Assembly (NCBI GenBank): GCA_045600845.1
Contig: JAZRYR010000012.1
Location: forward strand, 1 to 30,157
Source: RGIG5612 sp045600845
GTDB lineage: Bacteria; Bacillota; Clostridia; Lachnospirales; Lachnospiraceae
DNA: 30,157 bases
Direction of reading: 5' to 3'
Shown: positions 15,239 to 22,433 of the stretch, piece after piece
Layout of the letters: every line of letters begins with the position of its first letter
Numbering within the stretch: position 1 is the stretch's first letter
Made by a program: the position numbers and the translations under genes
Notes under the pieces: model-generated
The model's database searches: none
The model's input: the letters and a program-made list of their open reading frames with translations, nothing else
What the model was told of the DNA's origin: nothing

Positions 15239-16627
15239 ATGAAAAGAAAGAATATGAATTTAGTAGAAGGAAACATTTGGAAGCAATTATTTTTATTCGC
15301 GCTTCCTCTGGCTGCTACGAGTATGCTACAGCAGCTTTTTAATTCTGCCGATTTATTGGTAGTAGGACAATTCGCAAATTCAAACGCTTTGGCAGCAGTA
15401 GGAGCCAATGGTGCGATTATCCACTTACTGATCAACTTATTTGTTGGTTTAAGTGGAGGAACTAATGTCTTAGTATCTACATTTATCGGTCAAAAAAATA
15501 AAGAAGGAATTGCTAAAACCATCCACACCTCAATTACTTTTGCAGTAGTAAGTGGCGTTTTTCTTGCAATTGTAGGGCAATTTATTGCTAAGCCGGCCCT
15601 GAGTATCATGGGTACTCCGGTTGAAATCATGGATATGGCGGTTACTTATTTCCGCGTATACTTTGCCGGCATGCCGTTTATTATGTTATATAACTTTGTA
15701 TCTTCCATTTACAGAAGTAAGGGCGATACAAGAACCCCGTTGCTTATTTTATTAGGCGCAGGTGTCTTAAATGTAGGCTTAAACCTTTTATTCGTTATCG
15801 TTTTCCATATGGATGTAGCCGGTGTTGCCATTGCTACGGTTGTAAGTAACGGCGCTTCTGCCATCGTACTTCTGAGCCTGATGGCAAAAGATAAGGGGGA
15901 ATTAGGATTCCGCATCAAAGACCTTGGAATCAACTGGCAGATTTTCAAGAGAATGCTTTCCATCGGTATTCCTGGTGGACTTCAGGGCAGTATGTTCAGT
16001 ATTTCCAATGTTATTATTCAGTCCGCAATGAACAGCTTAGGACCGATTGCTATTGCAGCCAACACCGTTGCCCAGACCTATGAAAACTTCTGTTTCTTCT
16101 TCTGTGGCTCCTTTGGTCAGGCGTCCTTGACGTTCGTTGGACAGAACTATGGTGCAGGAAACTTCAAACGATGCAGAGAAGCTGCTAGAAAAGCCCTTGT
16201 ATTAGGTATGTGTAGCGCGCTCCTGATGTCGACAATTTTCTGCGTATTCGGTAAATTCTGGGCTGGACTTTATACTACAGATCCGGAAGTCGTTCGTCTG
16301 GCATGTTTCCGTCTGACCTTTGCAACCATGTTTGCTTTCCTGAACGGAACGGATCAGGTATTTAGTGGAGCAATGCGTGTGTATGGTTACACGATTATGC
16401 CGGCGATTATTTCCTGCGTATGTATTTGTGGTACGCGACTCGGTTTGATATTTACTGTGTTCCAGTCTCATCCATCCTTTGGCTTACTGACAGCGATGTA
16501 TCCAATTAGCTGGGGACTGTCTAATATATTCCTTTTTATTGCGTATTTTGCTATACTGAAGAAGGTGAAAGCCAAAATGGAATTGAAAGAAGATAATGTA
16601 CCAGTGGTACAAGGAGGAGACGCATGA
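15239..16627 (+). CDS. MATE family efflux transporter
   Basis: This 462-residue protein has about twelve transmembrane segments and the MATE pattern in both halves: an N-terminal GNIWKQLFLFALPLAATSMLQQ-like opening and the Asn/Asp-rich first helix with NSADLLVVGQF. MATE proteins export cationic drugs and metabolites using Na+ or H+ gradients. The substrate cannot be told. The C-terminal 20 residues are charged and cytoplasmic. Two in-frame ATGs (15239 and 15254) are possible. Neither has a clear ribosome binding site. The gene overlaps the next by ATGA. Confidence 0.93.
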   Translation: MKRKNMNLVEGNIWKQLFLFALPLAATSMLQQLFNSADLLVVGQFANSNALAAVGANGAIIHLLINLFVGLSGGTNVLVSTFIGQKNKEGIAKTIHTSITFAVVSGVFLAIVGQFIAKPALSIMGTPVEIMDMAVTYFRVYFAGMPFIMLYNFVSSIYRSKGDTRTPLLILLGAGVLNVGLNLLFVIVFHMDVAGVAIATVVSNGASAIVLLSLMAKDKGELGFRIKDLGINWQIFKRMLSIGIPGGLQGSMFSISNVIIQSAMNSLGPIAIAANTVAQTYENFCFFFCGSFGQASLTFVGQNYGAGNFKRCREAARKALVLGMCSALLMSTIFCVFGKFWAGLYTTDPEVVRLACFRLTFATMFAFLNGTDQVFSGAMRVYGYTIMPAIISCVCICGTRLGLIFTVFQSHPSFGLLTAMYPISWGLSNIFLFIAYFAILKKVKAKMELKEDNVPVVQGGDA

Positions 16628-17247
16628 ATAGAATAATTACAATTGGTAGAGAGTTTGGCTCTGGTGGAAGAGAAATCGGTGTCCGTCTTGCAAAGGAATT
16701 AGGTATTGCCTATTACGATAAGGAAATCATCACAGGCATCGTTAATCATACAGAATTTACCGAAAACTATGTTAAAGAAGTAGTAGAAGGTGATTTCACA
16801 AAGATTATTCCGATCAGCATCGGAAGATCCCTGGATATAGATGTGGATTTTCAGATTCAGCAGATGCAGTCTATTGTTAAGGCACAGACCGAAGTTATCA
16901 AAGAAATGGCAATGAAATCGGACTGCGTTATCGTCGGCCGTTGCGCAGACTATATTTTGGAAGAAACCGGAGAGAAGGGTGACATCCAGTTATTCAAACT
17001 TTTTATTCATGCCAGCATGGAAAGCCGTGTAAAACGCTGCATGGAAAGAAGAACGGAAGCAGAAGCGAACGTAACAGAAAAAGAAATGGAAAAACAGATT
17101 AAACGTGTAGATAAAGACCGGGCAAGTTACTACACAAACTACACTCTGAGAAAATGGGGAGACAAATCCAACTACGATATCTGCTTTAATACAACAAATA
17201 TGGATCTTAAGATTATGGTTCCTCACATTGCAACCTTATTCTGCTAG
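16624..17247 (+). CDS. Cytidylate-kinase-like family protein
   Basis: This 207-residue protein is of the cytidylate-kinase-like family common in Clostridia. The N-terminal nucleotide-binding loop reads GREFGSGGREIG, lacking the usual Lys of a Walker A, as is normal for this family. It has a conserved VIVGRCADYIL segment near the middle and an Arg-rich lid-like region (RVKRCMERR). The end matches the family NYDICFNT-type strand. AAGGAGG precedes the ATG, which overlaps the MATE stop. Whether it phosphorylates CMP or another small molecule is untested. The pairing with an exporter is noted but unexplained. Confidence 0.87.
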   Translation: MNRIITIGREFGSGGREIGVRLAKELGIAYYDKEIITGIVNHTEFTENYVKEVVEGDFTKIIPISIGRSLDIDVDFQIQQMQSIVKAQTEVIKEMAMKSDCVIVGRCADYILEETGEKGDIQLFKLFIHASMESRVKRCMERRTEAEANVTEKEMEKQIKRVDKDRASYYTNYTLRKWGDKSNYDICFNTTNMDLKIMVPHIATLFC

Positions 17248-17281
17248 ACAGATAAACTTAACAAAATTGAAATAAATAATT

Positions 17282-17319
17282 AATATGCATGTAATTGAAA
17301 ATTACATGCATATTTTTTA
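17282..17319 (+). terminator. Intrinsic terminator with perfect 15-bp stem
   Basis: Arms 17282-17296 and 17300-17314 are perfectly complementary around a GAA loop, followed by a T-rich tail. An open reading frame can be extended back to 17285 inside the hairpin, but that is not a credible start. The hairpin carries parts of a promoter (see 17295-17323). Confidence 0.88.
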
Positions 17320-17323
17320 TAAT
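17295..17323 (+). promoter_or_regulatory. Promoter embedded in the terminator
   Basis: TTGAAA (17295-17300), a 17-base spacer and TATAAT (17318-17323) make a near-consensus sigma-A promoter. The -35 spans the terminator loop and the -10 lies at the end of the T-tract. The predicted start of transcription is near 17330, giving a leader of about 50 bases for the glucosaminidase gene. Confidence 0.65.
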
Positions 17324-17380
17324 TACATGGTATTCATCCTCAATCACATCTTGCCTCCCAGCGACATGTGGTTTAAACAG

Positions 17381-18967
17381 ATGAAGAATACATTCACCAT
17401 CCCTAATAAACAGAATAAAATTTTTCTAGGAACGCTCTTTTTAATAGCGTTGCTTTTTGTATTTATCTTTTTCCCTTCTAAAGTTCATGCCAGTCAGTAT
17501 GGATATATCAATGCAGAAGATTTAAATGTCCGGACTTATCCTGGAACGTGGGCTCCTGTTGTTGGAACCATTTCATACAGAGACGTTGCGATTTTAGGAT
17601 CTGATACGGACGCCGATGGCGACCTGTGGTATCGGATCAGTTATCTGGGCGGAGAATATTATGTTTACGGAGAATATGTATCTTTGTATAATGAGGAAGA
17701 GAGGAACGTATCTTCCAACACCGGTTCTTTTGAAGAACAGCTTGACAGTTTCCCTTCCAGCTATAAATCTTATCTTCGTAAAATTCACGAGAGTTATCCA
17801 AATTATATTTTTGAAGCGAATTATGTGGATATCGGTTTTGACGATGCCGTTTATGAGGAAACTTTAGGCCATAGAAAACTGGTCAACATGTATTCCGATG
17901 GTGTTTCCTGGAGATCCTTAAGTCCGGATTGTTATAACAGTGCTTACGGTCAGTGGGACACCTTCTCCGGTGACTGGACCGATGCCGGTATTGATGTAAT
18001 CGAATATTACATGGATCCGAGAAACTTCCTGTCAACAAGGAATATGTTCATTTTTGCTCAGCAGACTTATACCGGAGCGGAGAATCGGAGCGGTGTCGAA
18101 TCGATTTGTGAAGGCTCTTTCCTGGATGGCTTTTATACGGATTCCACGGGAACCCATAGCTATATTGATACCATTCTGCAAGTTGCAGCAGAATCCAAAG
18201 TCAGCCCATATGTGATTGCGGCTACCCTTCGTCAGGAACAGCCTACCTGGGGGGATTCGCCTTTGATTGACGGCAGTTATTCTTATTATAATTTCTTTAA
18301 TTTTGGTGCCAGTGGAAGTGATGTGGTTGGCAATGGTATCTCTTATGCGAAAAGTCAGGGTTGGGATACCGTTTACAAATCCATTTTAGGCGGTGCAAAA
18401 TCCTACTATAATGGCTACCTGAAAGCTGGTCAGGATACTTATTTCTACAAAGATTTCAATGTTATCAATCTGAATTTTGATCATCAGTATGCTCAGAGTG
18501 TTTATGATCAGATCGGGAATGCGGCATTCTTAAGAGATGCCATTGGTTTTGATCATAGTGCTGTTGTTACTTTAAGAATTCCGGTTTATACCGATATGCC
18601 GGAAACTCCACAAGGATATCCGGAAGAAAATGGAGGATTGAACCCTCGTTATAACAAAGATGGTTCTACGATTGCCAGAAAAACATCTACCGTAACGAAT
18701 CCAAAAGATGACTCCACAACATCCGATCCAGTGCCGGTTGTCATTGAGACTCCGGAAGAGCCAAAGACAAAAACCTATGAAAAAGGAGATGCCAATGGTG
18801 ACGGAAAGATTACAGCTCTAGATTATGTTGCTGTTAAAAACCATATTATGGGCAATAAGTTGATTTCCGATGAAAGTAAACTGAATGCAGCGGATGCCAA
18901 TGGAGATGGTAAAATTTCTGCTTTGGACTATGTAAGAATTAAAAATATCATCATGGGAAGATATTAG
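17381..18967 (+). CDS. Secreted SH3b / glucosaminidase with C-terminal dockerin
   Basis: This 528-residue cell-wall hydrolase begins with a basic N-terminus, a long hydrophobic core and a cleavage-like VHA-S site, so it is secreted. An SH3b domain follows (about 40-100 after this start). The central region (about 120-420) resembles beta-N-acetylglucosaminidase/LytG-type peptidoglycan hydrolases, and a Thr-rich linker follows. At the end are two dockerin type I repeats, each with D-x-N-x-D-G calcium loops, spaced about 35 residues apart. ATG at 17381 is chosen because longer readings begin inside the terminator/promoter. 17366 is also possible, and no strong ribosome binding site is seen. A dockerin implies a cohesin-bearing partner, and the next gene, two bases downstream, is a candidate. 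Confidence 0.87.
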   Translation: MKNTFTIPNKQNKIFLGTLFLIALLFVFIFFPSKVHASQYGYINAEDLNVRTYPGTWAPVVGTISYRDVAILGSDTDADGDLWYRISYLGGEYYVYGEYVSLYNEEERNVSSNTGSFEEQLDSFPSSYKSYLRKIHESYPNYIFEANYVDIGFDDAVYEETLGHRKLVNMYSDGVSWRSLSPDCYNSAYGQWDTFSGDWTDAGIDVIEYYMDPRNFLSTRNMFIFAQQTYTGAENRSGVESICEGSFLDGFYTDSTGTHSYIDTILQVAAESKVSPYVIAATLRQEQPTWGDSPLIDGSYSYYNFFNFGASGSDVVGNGISYAKSQGWDTVYKSILGGAKSYYNGYLKAGQDTYFYKDFNVINLNFDHQYAQSVYDQIGNAAFLRDAIGFDHSAVVTLRIPVYTDMPETPQGYPEENGGLNPRYNKDGSTIARKTSTVTNPKDDSTTSDPVPVVIETPEEPKTKTYEKGDANGDGKITALDYVAVKNHIMGNKLISDESKLNAADANGDGKISALDYVRIKNIIMGRY

Positions 18968-18969
18968 AA

Positions 18970-20220
18970 ATGAAAATAAAAAAAGTATTTATTGGGATAT
19001 TAATTACATTACTTTTGTCTGTGCTGCTAGTTGGCACCGTCTTTGCAGGTGAGGTCTATGTGTCGGATGACTATCTGGAGATGGAAGCAGGGGAATCTAC
19101 CTATATCACCTTAGTTTTTGAGGATGCAGCTGGTCGTTTTTCTGTTAGTTCCAGTGGCTGTGTTTATGCAAATGAGGATGATTTTCTTGATAATGATTCT
19201 TACGCAATCGGTATTTCAACTACCGGAGTGGGTTCTGGCACGGTAACGATTTATCTGGATGATGTTGCAGACTACGATGAAAAGCCAATTGAAGGGGAAA
19301 TCATTATTGAAGTTAATGTTACAGAGCCTTCGAATGGAGACACCGACTATGGAAAGGGGCAGGATGAAAATGCTCCGGACGAAACAAATGATGATTCCAA
19401 AACGAATGAGAATAAGACCGGAACGAAATCGGATAAGCTGAATGTTAAAATCGATAATAAAGAATATACCATTTTAACCGACCTTAAGGGAATTGATATT
19501 CCAAAAGGATTTGCAGAAAAAGATGATACTTTTGAGGGAGAAAAGGTAAAGGTACTTCAGTATAAAGATGTATTAAAGCTGTATGCCTTAAAGAATAAAT
19601 CCGATAAAACGGTTCTTTTCTTTGCGTATGACGAAACGACAAAGCAATTCAAACAGCCGTTGGCCATGACACAAGGGAAGAAAACCTATTATTTTTTAGA
19701 TATTCCTGCGGATACCGATATCAAGGGTTATCAGAAAAAAGAGGTTTCCATTAATGGGAAAAAGATTACGGCGTTAATATCAGATTACTCCGGAATGGAA
19801 GATTATTGTTTTGTATATGCAGTAAGTGATGGAGGAGAAAATTTTTACTGTATCGACCTGAAGGAGAATACGATTCAGAGAATGGAACAGTTTTTAATTC
19901 CATTAGGCGATCATGAGAAATTGTTGGAAGCCAAGAAAGTCTCCATTTTTGACAATATATATGTTCTGATCGGTGCAGGCGTTATGTTAGCAATCTTTAT
20001 CTTACTGTTGATTCTGCTTATCATCAGCAGAAAGAAATACAAAGAAGCTATGGAAGATAATTATGATGCATATTACGATGCAACCCATTATAATTCACAG
20101 GATTATTACGACAAAGAAAACGATCTGGATTTCAATGACTCTATAGATTACGAAGATACTGTAAATTCTGTCAAAGAAAAAGATGATCTGGATGATATTT
20201 TCTTTGACGATTTAGATTAG
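18970..20220 (+). CDS. Secreted single-pass membrane protein with N-terminal beta domain
   Basis: This 416-residue protein has a signal peptide ending near the VFA-GE site (about residue 26). An all-beta domain of about 90 residues follows, resembling a bacterial Ig-like or cohesin-like fold. Then come an acidic/Asn/Lys-rich linker (about 118-155), a second extracellular domain (about 160-320), one transmembrane helix (about 333-357), and a cytoplasmic tail very rich in Asp, Glu and Tyr. It is membrane-anchored and faces outward. It follows the dockerin protein by two bases with a GGGAAG site, so the two probably act together. I did not find a catalytic motif. That the N-terminal domain binds the dockerin is an inference and weaker than the topology. 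Confidence 0.75.
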   Translation: MKIKKVFIGILITLLLSVLLVGTVFAGEVYVSDDYLEMEAGESTYITLVFEDAAGRFSVSSSGCVYANEDDFLDNDSYAIGISTTGVGSGTVTIYLDDVADYDEKPIEGEIIIEVNVTEPSNGDTDYGKGQDENAPDETNDDSKTNENKTGTKSDKLNVKIDNKEYTILTDLKGIDIPKGFAEKDDTFEGEKVKVLQYKDVLKLYALKNKSDKTVLFFAYDETTKQFKQPLAMTQGKKTYYFLDIPADTDIKGYQKKEVSINGKKITALISDYSGMEDYCFVYAVSDGGENFYCIDLKENTIQRMEQFLIPLGDHEKLLEAKKVSIFDNIYVLIGAGVMLAIFILLLILLIISRKKYKEAMEDNYDAYYDATHYNSQDYYDKENDLDFNDSIDYEDTVNSVKEKDDLDDIFFDDLD

Positions 20221-20258
20221 AATACACCTCCCATACAGACATTTATAAATTAGAACGA

Positions 20259-20292
20259 GACCTTACCTTTATGGTAAGGCCTTATTCTATTC
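20259..20292 (+). terminator. Intrinsic terminator after the membrane protein
   Basis: CCTTACC (20261-20267) pairs with GGTAAGG (20273-20279) around TTTAT. The tail, CCTTATTCTATTCTTT, is T-rich but interrupted, so efficiency is uncertain. Confidence 0.7.
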
Positions 20293-20312
20293 TTTATTAT
20301 TTTCCGAAATTC

Positions 20313-20321
20313 TGTTAGAAT
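20313..20321 (+). promoter_or_regulatory. Extended -10 promoter candidate before the Gly-rich small protein
   Basis: TGT-TAGAAT lies 35 bases before ATG 20357, with a weak -35 (TTTATT). It has the same TAGAAT form as the element before the MATE gene. Confidence 0.4.
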
Positions 20322-20356
20322 CGTTTTTGAAATATAAAACGATAAGGAAAAAAGAA

Positions 20357-20626
20357 ATGATCGATCCACATATTTCAGGTTTATACGGAAATTCCGACGA
20401 AGGATTCAGCGGTGACGGATTTGGTGGCCCCGTTGGATTCGGCGGGCGTCCTTTTGGTGCTCCTGGATTCGGTGGTGAAGGTGGTATGGATTTTCGGGTC
20501 AACCGATTATATCAAAGTCTGGAAAAAGCCGGACGCTATGCAGAACTGGATAAAGCGAAGAGAAATGAACATTACAGAGCCTATTTATTAGAAAATTTTG
20601 ACGATTCTGAAGATGAGTATTATTAA
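20357..20626 (+). CDS. Small Gly/Phe-rich protein, unknown function
   Basis: This is an 89-residue protein. Residues about 15-43 are Gly/Phe/Pro-rich and low-complexity (repeats of GFGG/PFG type). Residues about 44-75 form a charged helical segment, and the end is acidic with Tyr-Tyr. There is no signal peptide or membrane segment. ATG at 20357 follows AAGGAAAAAAG. A TTG reading from 20327 lies inside the promoter region and is rejected. It overlaps the downstream metallopeptidase by 14 bases. The family is not recognised. The low-complexity part is reminiscent of disordered phase-separating or adhesive segments, but no function follows from that. Confidence 0.65.
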   Translation: MIDPHISGLYGNSDEGFSGDGFGGPVGFGGRPFGAPGFGGEGGMDFRVNRLYQSLEKAGRYAELDKAKRNEHYRAYLLENFDDSEDEYY

Positions 20627-21131
20627 AATAAATGGTATTGAAATAGAGGTGCAGAAAAAGAATGTAAAAAATATGCATCTGCATGTTAAAACGGATGGAA
20701 AAGCCTATATTTCCATGCCCAAATATGTTACTTTAGCCGAGGCAGAACGATTTGCAACAGCTAATATGGACTGGATTCTTAACCAACAGAAAAAATATGG
20801 AGAGAAGCCGTCCAAAGATTATTATATTCGTAGAAAACCGGAACTGGACGAAAAAATAAAAATTCTGCTTCCCAAATGGGAGGAGATAACAGGATTGAAA
20901 AGCTCTTCCTGGCATACCCGTTATATGACCAGCCGTTGGGGAAGTTGTATCCCATCGAAGGGAAGAGTTTGTTTTAATCTGCAACTGATCGATAAACCGG
21001 AGGAGTGTCTGGAATATGTAATTCTTCATGAACTGATACATTTAAAATGTTCCGGACACGGAGAGGATTTTAAAAAAGAATTATATCGTTTCATGCCAAA
21101 CTGGAAAGAAATCAGTAATAAGCTGAAATAA
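20613..21131 (+). CDS. YgjP-type (DUF45) metallopeptidase-like protein
   Basis: This 172-residue protein belongs to the YgjP/DUF45 family of zinc metallopeptidase-like proteins. The HELIH motif lies near residue 146-150, with a following His in the SGHGEDF segment that completes the zinc site. The TSRWGSC segment upstream is family-typical. There is no signal peptide, so it is cytoplasmic. The ATG at 20613 is embedded in the end of the Gly-rich small gene, giving translational coupling. The substrates of the family are unknown. Confidence 0.87.
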   Translation: MSIIKINGIEIEVQKKNVKNMHLHVKTDGKAYISMPKYVTLAEAERFATANMDWILNQQKKYGEKPSKDYYIRRKPELDEKIKILLPKWEEITGLKSSSWHTRYMTSRWGSCIPSKGRVCFNLQLIDKPEECLEYVILHELIHLKCSGHGEDFKKELYRFMPNWKEISNKLK

Positions 21132-21143
21132 TTGGAGATAAAA

Positions 21144-22091
21144 ATGAAAAGAAAATTTAAAGAAATTGCTGCATTATTATGTATTTGTGTACTGACTGGG
21201 TTGATGATAGCCGGCTGTGGACAGAAACAGGAAGAACCGGAACCGACAACGATAGCACCGGAAGTTCTTCCTGGGGAAAAAGTCAATGTGACCATGGAAA
21301 TCGCAAAAGATGAAAATTTAAGAATCATGCTGCGAAAGTTCGATAAATACACGGATGGGGGAGAACCGGGAAGCATGGAATATGATTACCGGAATGAGAT
21401 TTCTAACCGTCGTCTTTTAGAATGCATGTTTGGACAGAGATGCTGCATTGAGTATTCCTTATATCCGGTAGAACAGGTTGTGGATCATGGGGACTCTATG
21501 TCAATTTCCGGGGAAAGTGTCAGCTGGGTAGCTCGTAATATTTTTCATGTTCCTTCGAATACCATCGCAGATTATGAAAGAACCTGCAGCAGTTTTGATG
21601 GCGGCAGTTTTTCCGGTATTACATCGGTAGATGAAAATGGCGTAGAGTGGTATTATTCGGATTTTACAATTCAGAAGGCAGAATTTGATGGTGTTTATTA
21701 TTATATAAAATACCGGAGAAATCATGATGATCCACGCACCGACGGTACCGCTTATCAGAAAGAGTATTATGCTGTAATAACGAAGGAAGATATCGACGGG
21801 AAAGAATATTGGACCTTATTTACCCATAGCTCCCATCAATATAATCTGATTGTTGAAGATAAGAATCTTATTCCGGATGAGACTTTTGCGGAAGAGATTG
21901 AAATGTTAACGGACAGTGACAGTAATGTTGTCATGCGTTCCGGTCCATCCAAAGAATATGATCAGGTAACGGTTCTTGCGCCTGGAATTCTTGTGAATGC
22001 CATGGGCACAAAAGGAGAATGGACTTATGTAAGATATTACGATCATTATGGTTGGATTTATTCAGAACTTTTATCAAAATATCAACCATAA
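21144..22091 (+). CDS. SH3b-domain lipoprotein
   Basis: This 315-residue predicted lipoprotein has a basic N-terminus and hydrophobic core ending in an I-A-G-C lipobox, so Cys at about 25 would be lipidated. A Pro/Glu/Thr linker follows, then a globular region (about 45-255) without recognised motifs. The C-terminal SH3b domain (about 258-312) shows the RSGPSKEYDQV segment. It is a surface-anchored, cell-wall-contacting protein. ATG at 21144 with TTGGAG upstream is preferred over a TTG reading from 21132. Function is not known. It is the last gene before the cobalamin leader, and no obvious terminator was found after it. Confidence 0.8.
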   Translation: MKRKFKEIAALLCICVLTGLMIAGCGQKQEEPEPTTIAPEVLPGEKVNVTMEIAKDENLRIMLRKFDKYTDGGEPGSMEYDYRNEISNRRLLECMFGQRCCIEYSLYPVEQVVDHGDSMSISGESVSWVARNIFHVPSNTIADYERTCSSFDGGSFSGITSVDENGVEWYYSDFTIQKAEFDGVYYYIKYRRNHDDPRTDGTAYQKEYYAVITKEDIDGKEYWTLFTHSSHQYNLIVEDKNLIPDETFAEEIEMLTDSDSNVVMRSGPSKEYDQVTVLAPGILVNAMGTKGEWTYVRYYDHYGWIYSELLSKYQP

Positions 22092-22128
22092 GAGATTTAA
22101 TATTTTTATAGAAACTTATAGAGCATTT

Positions 22129-22137
22129 TGATATAAT
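22129..22137 (+). promoter_or_regulatory. Extended -10 promoter of the cobalamin operon
   Basis: TGA-TATAAT with TATAAT at 22132-22137 and no convincing -35. Transcription starting near 22144 would include the whole riboswitch. Confidence 0.6.
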
Positions 22138-22158
22138 CCTTAATAATTTAATAGAAAT

Positions 22159-22255
22159 AGATATATTATTTCCGAAAGTCCAGTGAAAATCTGGCACTGT
22201 GTCTCAGCAACCGTGATAGTACTTCTTAAGCCGGGAGGAGAATATATCTGCCAAG
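22159..22255 (+). ncRNA. Cobalamin riboswitch
   Basis: The closing stem AGATATATT (22159-22167) pairs perfectly with AATATATCT (22241-22249). Inside are GTGAAAATCTGG, a variant of the conserved GTGAAAATCCGG, then AGCAACCGTGATAG and a B12-box-like AAGCCGGGAGG, with CTGCC after the closing stem. This is the core of a cobalamin (adenosylcobalamin-type) riboswitch, a compact version. It lies between an extended -10 promoter and a terminator, ahead of cobalamin salvage and ECF transport genes, as expected. Likely mode: corrinoid binding favours the terminator at 22302 and lowers expression. Confidence 0.88.
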
Positions 22256-22301
22256 AGTTTTCTGAGGTAGAATAAAAGGCAAAGCTTTCGTTTTTATTTG
22301 T

Positions 22302-22332
22302 GCACTCTGGAAACAGAGTGCTTTTTTGTTTT
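22302..22332 (+). terminator. Riboswitch expression-platform terminator
   Basis: GCACTCTG (22302-22309) pairs perfectly with CAGAGTGC (22314-22321) around GAAA, followed by TTTTTTGTTTT. It is the regulated terminator of the cobalamin riboswitch. A weaker hairpin (AATAAAA/TTTTATT, about 22271-22298) lies just upstream. Confidence 0.88.
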
Positions 22333-22343
22333 AGCAACGAGGA

Positions 22344-22418
22344 AAGTGTATTGTGCTTGCACGAATACACTTGACGACCGCAAGATAATCCTGTAACGCC
22401 GCCTTTTGCGGCTTTTGG
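22344..22418 (+). promoter_or_regulatory. Extra structured leader downstream of the terminator
   Basis: This completes the 339-base gene-free stretch before cobT. AAGTGTATTGTG (22344-22355) pairs with CACGAATACACTT (22360-22372), with one bulged G. GCCGC (22398-22402) pairs with GCGGC (22408-22412), followed by TTTT. CCGCAA (22378-22383) can instead pair with TTGCGG (22406-22411), excluding the second hairpin. It may be a second attenuator or a control on the cobT ribosome binding site. Confidence 0.5.
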
Positions 22419-22433
22419 TGATTTTACAGAGTG

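Noticed and set aside
17285..17380. Start of the glucosaminidase gene at 17285
   Set aside because: That codon lies within a perfect terminator hairpin and upstream of the predicted transcription start. The signal peptide begins properly at 17381.
20400..20490. Gly-rich stretch as a DNA repeat array
   Set aside because: The repetition is short, imperfect and in frame with a protein that has a ribosome binding site, so it is low-complexity coding sequence.
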